Below are positions 59,958 to 64,000 of a DNA stretch of 64,000 nucleotides, in pieces (within the stretch, counting starts at the first letter, position 1; each line of letters begins with the position of its first letter). The stretch lies in NCBI RefSeq assembly GCF_049472135.1, contig NZ_JBMOVV010000007.1, forward strand, positions 1 through 64,000, in the 5' to 3' direction. The notes beneath the pieces are model-generated. The model was not told where the DNA came from. It searched no databases and was given only the letters and a program-made list of their open reading frames with translations. The position numbers and the translations under genes were made by a program. Origin of the DNA: Arcobacter_B sp049472135. GTDB taxonomy: Bacteria > Campylobacterota > Campylobacteria > Campylobacterales > Arcobacteraceae.

Positions 59958-61865
59958 ATGAAAACCTACAACTTTAAACTAGATAAGAGTTTTTCCAAAG
60001 AAGAGATTAACTTAAAAACTTTCCAAAATCATAAAAATATTTTAGTCCAAATTTTTTGTGGGCAAGATAAAAAGCTCTTTCAAGAGCTTTTAGATTATAT
60101 AAAAGAAGAACTTCCAAATGCTGTTTGTATAGGAACAACTTCAGATGGAGAGATTTTTGAAAAAGAAGTTGTAACAAAATCTACAGTAGTTTCTATTTCT
60201 GTATTTGAACACACATCAATAAAATCTAGTTTTAGTGAAGAAGAAGACTCATATGAAAAAGGTGTTCAATTAGCAAAAAATATTTTTACTCCAAATAGTA
60301 AACTTCTAATACTTTTTACAAACTCTTTAAATATGAATGCAGAAGAGTTTTTAAAAGGTGTAAATAGTATTACAAAAAATGTAATCGTTTGTGGAGGAAT
60401 GGCTGCTGATAATGGTAAATATAAAAATACTTATATTTCTCATAAGAATAAGATTCTTCAAAACTCTGCTGTTGGGGTATCTTTAAACTCTGATATCTTA
60501 GAAGTAAAAAATGATTTTAGATTTAACTGGTCTAGTATTGGAATTGAACATGAAATTACTAAAGCTGTTGATAATAAAATCTATGAAATAAACAATCTAA
60601 AAGTATGTAAGTTTTATAAAAGATATTTAGGAGATGAGATTTTAGAATCACTTCCTGAGAGTGCAACTACATTTCCAATACTACTAAAGAAAAATAAGAG
60701 TTTTCATGCAAGAGCCTTAGTTAAAATAAATGAAGATGGAAGTTTTCAATACACTGGAAATTTTAAAAACAAAGATAAAATAAAATTTGGTTTTGGTAAT
60801 GCTGAAGTTATTCTAAAAAAGCCAATTATTACAAACAAAAAAAAGTTTTTAAACAGTGAGAGTTTTTTTATATACTCTTGTTTAGCAAGAAGAAGATACA
60901 TGCCTAATCTTATTTTCCAAGAGAGTGAAGCATACTCTGATATTGCTAATACAAGTGGTTTTTTTGCCAATGGAGAGTTTTTTTATAAAGATGGGGAAGC
61001 ACAACTTTTAAATCAAACTTTTACAGTTATTTCACTTAGTGAATCTACAAATGAAAATAAAAAAGATTTACATAATAAAAAAGATGAAAATAAACAAGAT
61101 GATTTTTATACAAGAAATATCAAGACTTTAACTCACTTAATAGAAGAGTCTTCAAAAGATTATGATGAACAATCAAAAAAGCTTGAAGTTGAAAAGTTTA
61201 ATTCACAAATGCTTTTAACTTCACAAAAAATATTTTTAAGACATGCTGTGCATGAAACAAATACTCCATTATCAGTAATAATGAGTAATATTGAACTTTT
61301 TGAGATGCAGTATGGAAAAAACAACTATTTATCTACTATTGAAGTTGCCTTAAAAAACATCTTCAATATCTATGATGATTTAAGTTATCTTGTAAAAAAA
61401 GATCAGGTTTTATATCCTAAAAAGAAAATTGATATAGTTGATTTTATTCGGTCAAGAATTGATTTCTTTAGTCAATCGGCAAATCAAATTGGCTCTGAAA
61501 TCAAGTTTTTTAGTGAAAAAAATTCAATAGTTTTTGAATTTAATGAAACAAAACTTCAAAGAATAGTTGATAACAATCTAACAAATGCAATAAAATATAC
61601 AGAAGAAAACTCTGATATATATATTACATTAAAAAAAGAGAATAGAAACTATGCTTTAACTATTTCAAGTTGTTCTCAATATATACAATACCCTGAAAAT
61701 ATCTTTAAAGAGTATTATAGAGAGACTTCAACTAAAAAAGGATTTGGATTAGGACTAAGTTTAGTCAAAAGAATTTGTGATGAAGAAAATATAGAAATTA
61801 AAATAGATTCAAATGAATACTTTACTTCATTTAGATACCTATTTAAAGAAAGAGAAATTATATGA
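59958..61865 (+). CDS. FIST-domain cytoplasmic sensor histidine kinase
   Basis: The 635-residue protein has no membrane segment. Residues about 25-215 form a FIST N domain (PNAVCIGTTSDGEIFEKEV, VIVCGGMAADNGKY, AVGVSL), and about 220-360 a FIST_C domain ending SGFFANGEFF, GEAQLLNQTFTVISLSE. A coiled linker leads to a kinase core with H-box RHAVHETNTPLSVIMSNIEL, N-box NNLTNAIKYT and G2 GFGLGLSLVKRI. The G1 position reads ALTISSCSQYI and lacks the DxGxG motif that contacts adenine. The FIST family is thought to bind small ligands such as amino acids. It is coupled by a four-base overlap to its regulator. Confidence 0.88.
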   Translation: MKTYNFKLDKSFSKEEINLKTFQNHKNILVQIFCGQDKKLFQELLDYIKEELPNAVCIGTTSDGEIFEKEVVTKSTVVSISVFEHTSIKSSFSEEEDSYEKGVQLAKNIFTPNSKLLILFTNSLNMNAEEFLKGVNSITKNVIVCGGMAADNGKYKNTYISHKNKILQNSAVGVSLNSDILEVKNDFRFNWSSIGIEHEITKAVDNKIYEINNLKVCKFYKRYLGDEILESLPESATTFPILLKKNKSFHARALVKINEDGSFQYTGNFKNKDKIKFGFGNAEVILKKPIITNKKKFLNSESFFIYSCLARRRYMPNLIFQESEAYSDIANTSGFFANGEFFYKDGEAQLLNQTFTVISLSESTNENKKDLHNKKDENKQDDFYTRNIKTLTHLIEESSKDYDEQSKKLEVEKFNSQMLLTSQKIFLRHAVHETNTPLSVIMSNIELFEMQYGKNNYLSTIEVALKNIFNIYDDLSYLVKKDQVLYPKKKIDIVDFIRSRIDFFSQSANQIGSEIKFFSEKNSIVFEFNETKLQRIVDNNLTNAIKYTEENSDIYITLKKENRNYALTISSCSQYIQYPENIFKEYYRETSTKKGFGLGLSLVKRICDEENIEIKIDSNEYFTSFRYLFKEREII

Positions 61866-62527
61866 GAATTTTATTATTAGAAGATGATGTGATGCTAAAC
61901 AGAGCAATTACTGAGTTTTTACAATCAAGAAAATTTGAAGTAAGAACTGCAAGAGATGGAAATAATTGTCTTAGAATATTAGAATTAGAAGAGTTTGATC
62001 TACTTATTTTAGATATTAATGTTCCAGATATTAATGGTTTTGAGATTTTAGAGTTTTTACATAAAAAAAATAAAGTTGTTCCAACTATTTATATTTCTGC
62101 TTTAATTGATATTGAAGATATCTCAAGAGCTTTTGAACTTGGTTGTTATGATTATTTAAAAAAACCTTTCCACTTAAAAGAGCTTTCATTAAGAATTGAT
62201 AAGATTGCTCAATCAAAAATGTTACCACAAAAGGATAAAAAACTATCAGATTCTTATAGTTTTAACCCAAATACTTTAACTCTTTTGTATAATAACGAAG
62301 TTCAAAGTCTTACAAAAAGACAAATACAAATTATTCAACTTCTAACAAAGTTTAAAAACTCTGTTGTCAACTATGATATGTTTAGAGAGTTTGTATGGAA
62401 TGATGAAATTGATAATGCAACTATCAGAGCAGAAGTTAATAGAGTAAAAAAAGCTTTAAAAGAGGACTTTATTACTAATGTTAGAGGCGTTGGATATATG
62501 ATTGAATATGAAAAAGAGAAGGTTTAA
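61862..62527 (+). CDS. OmpR/PhoB-family response regulator
   Basis: The 221-residue protein has a receiver (acidic Asp8/Asp9 in LLLEDDVML, phosphorylation Asp51 in LLILDINVP, Lys in DYLKKPFHLKEL) and a winged-helix DNA-binding domain (SLTKRQIQIIQLL, DNATIRAEVNRVKKAL, VRGVGYMIE). It starts inside the FIST kinase gene (ATGA overlap), so kinase and regulator are one system. Targets are unknown. Confidence 0.93.
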   Translation: MRILLLEDDVMLNRAITEFLQSRKFEVRTARDGNNCLRILELEEFDLLILDINVPDINGFEILEFLHKKNKVVPTIYISALIDIEDISRAFELGCYDYLKKPFHLKELSLRIDKIAQSKMLPQKDKKLSDSYSFNPNTLTLLYNNEVQSLTKRQIQIIQLLTKFKNSVVNYDMFREFVWNDEIDNATIRAEVNRVKKALKEDFITNVRGVGYMIEYEKEKV

Positions 62528-62529
62528 AT

Positions 62530-62730
62530 ATGACTTTAATTATTAACGGTGAAACAAAAGATTTTGATGAGAATTCAACACTTCAAGATATTATTACATC
62601 ATTAAAAATCGAAGATAAAGTTATGGCAGCAGCTGTAAATATGGAGATTGTAAAAAAAGACAATTGGAATACTTGTACTCCAAAAGAGAATGATAAAATC
62701 GAATTACTACAATTTGTTGGTGGTGGTTGA
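62530..62730 (+). CDS. thiS: Sulfur-carrier protein ThiS
   Basis: The 66-residue ubiquitin-like protein ends FVGGG, the activated C-terminal Gly-Gly of ThiS. MTLIINGETKDF...STLQDIITSLKI is the typical N-terminus. It carries sulfur for the thiazole of thiamine. Only two bases follow the regulator stop. No other thi gene and no TPP riboswitch is seen here. Confidence 0.9.
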   Translation: MTLIINGETKDFDENSTLQDIITSLKIEDKVMAAAVNMEIVKKDNWNTCTPKENDKIELLQFVGGG

Positions 62731-62736
62731 TTTTTC

Positions 62737-63069
62737 ATGAGTAGGCAAAAAGGAGATTTTGCAGAAAAAAAAGCTATTTCTTTTTTAGAAGAAAAGGGCT
62801 TTTGTATTATAGAGCAAAACTTCTATGCTAAAAAACTAGGAGAAATAGATATTATTTGTAAGAAAGATAATATCTATCACTTCTGTGAAGTTAAATCTGC
62901 ACCTGATTATGAAACTGCAATAAACAATATACATAAAAATAAACTCTCAAAACTAAAAAGAAGTATAAACTACTATATCCAAACAAAAAATATAAATCCA
63001 ACATTTTGTATTGATGCAATAATTGTATGTGACGAAGAGATTGAGCATTTAGAAAATATTACTTTGTAA
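62737..63069 (+). CDS. yraN: YraN/UPF0102 family nuclease-fold protein
   Basis: The 110-residue protein has the core GDFAEKKAISFLEEKGF, the endonuclease-like Asp in KLGEIDIICKKDN and Glu-x-Lys in FCEVKSA, then a helical end. Full length for UPF0102. The biochemical role is not settled. Six bases after thiS. Confidence 0.9.
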   Translation: MSRQKGDFAEKKAISFLEEKGFCIIEQNFYAKKLGEIDIICKKDNIYHFCEVKSAPDYETAINNIHKNKLSKLKRSINYYIQTKNINPTFCIDAIIVCDEEIEHLENITL

Positions 63070-63113
63070 AAAAAGTAAACAGTTTTATCTTGTAAAAAAA
63101 ATATACTTTAGGA

Positions 63114-63119
63114 TAAAAT
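63114..63119 (+). promoter_or_regulatory. TAAAAT element six bases before the antiporter ATG
   Basis: GGA-TAAAAT, ATATAC, then ATG at 63126; no properly spaced ribosome site. Confidence 0.3.
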
Positions 63120-63125
63120 ATATAC

Positions 63126-64000
63126 ATGGAATCAATACTATTTATACTATTTTTATCACTGGCTATTTCATCAATTTTAAATATCATTTTAAAAAAATAT
63201 GAAATTTCTCATATTATTGGCTATATAATCACAGGGATTATAATAACATCAATTTTTAACTTAAGTAAAAACCATAATTTAGATGCACTAAATCTAATTG
63301 CAGAATTTGGTATAGTATTTTTAATGTTTACTATTGGTTTAGAGATGTCAGTTAATAAACTAAAAAAAATCAAAGAACTTTTATTTGTGAATGGTTTTTT
63401 TCAAGTTGCAGTTAGTGCCTTACTTATTTTTTCAATTGCAAAACTTGTATTCTCTATAGATACAGTCTCAGCAATTATCGTTTCATTAGCTTTTTCTTTA
63501 TCATCAACAGCTATTGTTTTAACATATCTAAAACAATCAAAAGACATCTATACGCCATATGGAGAGAAATCAACAGCAATTCTCATATTTCAAGATTTAG
63601 CTGTAATTCCTATACTTTTACTAATAAGTTTTTTATCAAATGATACTTTAGAGTTACAAGATATTATTATAAAAACAACTTTTGCAGCAATTGCTATTAT
63701 AGTTTTTATGTTTACAATAGGTAAAAAAATTGTAAATTGGCTACTTCAATTCTCAACAAAAGCAAGACTTGAAGAGCTATTTATTGGCTCAGTTTTATCA
63801 ATAGTATTTGGAGCGTCTATTTTAGCCCACGAGTTAGGATTTACATATTCATTAGGTGCATTTATTGCAGGTATGATTATAGCTGAAACAAAATATCATA
63901 TAAAAGTTGAGTCTGATATTGCTTCATATAAAGACTTACTTTTAGGTACATTTTTCTTTACTGTTGGAACAAAAATAGATTTACTATATCTTTTTGAAAA
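63126..64000 (+). CDS. CPA2-family cation/proton antiporter, C-terminus beyond the window
   Basis: 291 codons are open to the edge. The protein has many hydrophobic segments and the KefB/monovalent-cation antiporter blocks SHIIGYIITGIII, LIAEFGIVFLMFTIGLEMS, LAFSLSSTAIVLTYL, STAILIFQDLAVIPILLL and LGFTYSLGAFIAGMIIAET. It exchanges K+ or Na+ for protons. Whether a TrkA-N regulatory domain follows cannot be seen. Confidence 0.88.
   Translation, partial: MESILFILFLSLAISSILNIILKKYEISHIIGYIITGIIITSIFNLSKNHNLDALNLIAEFGIVFLMFTIGLEMSVNKLKKIKELLFVNGFFQVAVSALLIFSIAKLVFSIDTVSAIIVSLAFSLSSTAIVLTYLKQSKDIYTPYGEKSTAILIFQDLAVIPILLLISFLSNDTLELQDIIIKTTFAAIAIIVFMFTIGKKIVNWLLQFSTKARLEELFIGSVLSIVFGASILAHELGFTYSLGAFIAGMIIAETKYHIKVESDIASYKDLLLGTFFFTVGTKIDLLYLFE

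Noticed and set aside
62400..62560. TPP riboswitch before thiS
   Set aside because: thiS follows the response regulator by two bases, with no room for a leader and no THI-box sequence visible.
1..64000. tRNA, rRNA, insertion sequences, prophage or integron sites
   Set aside because: I saw no cloverleaf with a T-loop GTTCRA motif, no transposase or integrase, and no terminal inverted repeats beside any gene.

Overview
The window is a chromosomal segment of an AT-rich (about 70 % A+T by eye) Gram-negative bacterium. Gene content and protein sequence character point to the Campylobacterota, most likely the Arcobacter group. The pointers are a class 5 nickel/peptide ABC operon like the Campylobacter nik operon, several kinases with the HQWRQPL H-box, a Cj0069-type ATP-grasp-like protein, and a complete 2-methylcitrate cycle operon. 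I see no tRNA, rRNA, CRISPR array, prophage or insertion sequence. Placement in a genus is inference from gene content.

Left arm (1-6205, all on the minus strand): a tightly coupled five-gene operon. It reads cysC-type APS kinase, subtilisin-like protease, DUF4915/TIGR03032-type propeller protein, periplasmic CPYC disulfide isomerase, and a secreted Ig-like repeat protein that runs off the window. The last protein has a four-cysteine cluster, an InlB-type repeat and near-identical 223-residue double repeats. A 12-bp perfect inverted repeat sits directly in front of the first gene. This looks like a dedicated surface-protein production and maturation cassette and is the best candidate here for an undescribed system.

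6272-11826: a methyltransferase diverges from a four-gene ABC importer (binding protein, two permeases, fused double ATPase). A perfect palindrome lies between them. 11821-16333: hydroxyacid dehydrogenase, then recQ-thyA-folA. 16449-18265: a lipoprotein gene and a DUF1111 di-haem oxidoreductase gene, each incomplete and joined out of frame, probably by deletion. 18396-20595: TetR, LysE-type exporter and an HTH regulator in one operon, divergent from prpB-prpC-acnD-prpF (20771-26907), the 2-methylcitrate route for propionate.

26983-30203: a LuxP autoinducer-2 binding protein overlapping a LuxQ-like sensor kinase, a rare find in this phylum. 30281-36145: isochorismatase-like hydrolase, PhnA, hemC, a second disulfide protein, dnaX and murI. 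36269-41672: a UDG-fold protein, metNIQ, rho and a 2-Cys peroxiredoxin. 42019-45432: ferredoxin, ndk, yceD-rpmF-plsX-fabH. 45522-53327: azlCD, an SspB-like protein, a LapG-like protease, pabC, a hydrolase, an ATP-grasp-like protein, pabB, pyrB and argD. 53305-63069: a TolC-like protein, a Cache-domain kinase, pyk, an OmpA lipoprotein, a MidA-type methyltransferase, a FIST-domain kinase with its response regulator, thiS and yraN. The window ends inside a CPA2 cation antiporter gene.

Most operons end in clean hairpins, many shared by convergent genes. Several genes without a Shine-Dalgarno sequence have a TATAAT-like hexamer 5-6 bases before the ATG, which suggests leaderless or near-leaderless transcripts.
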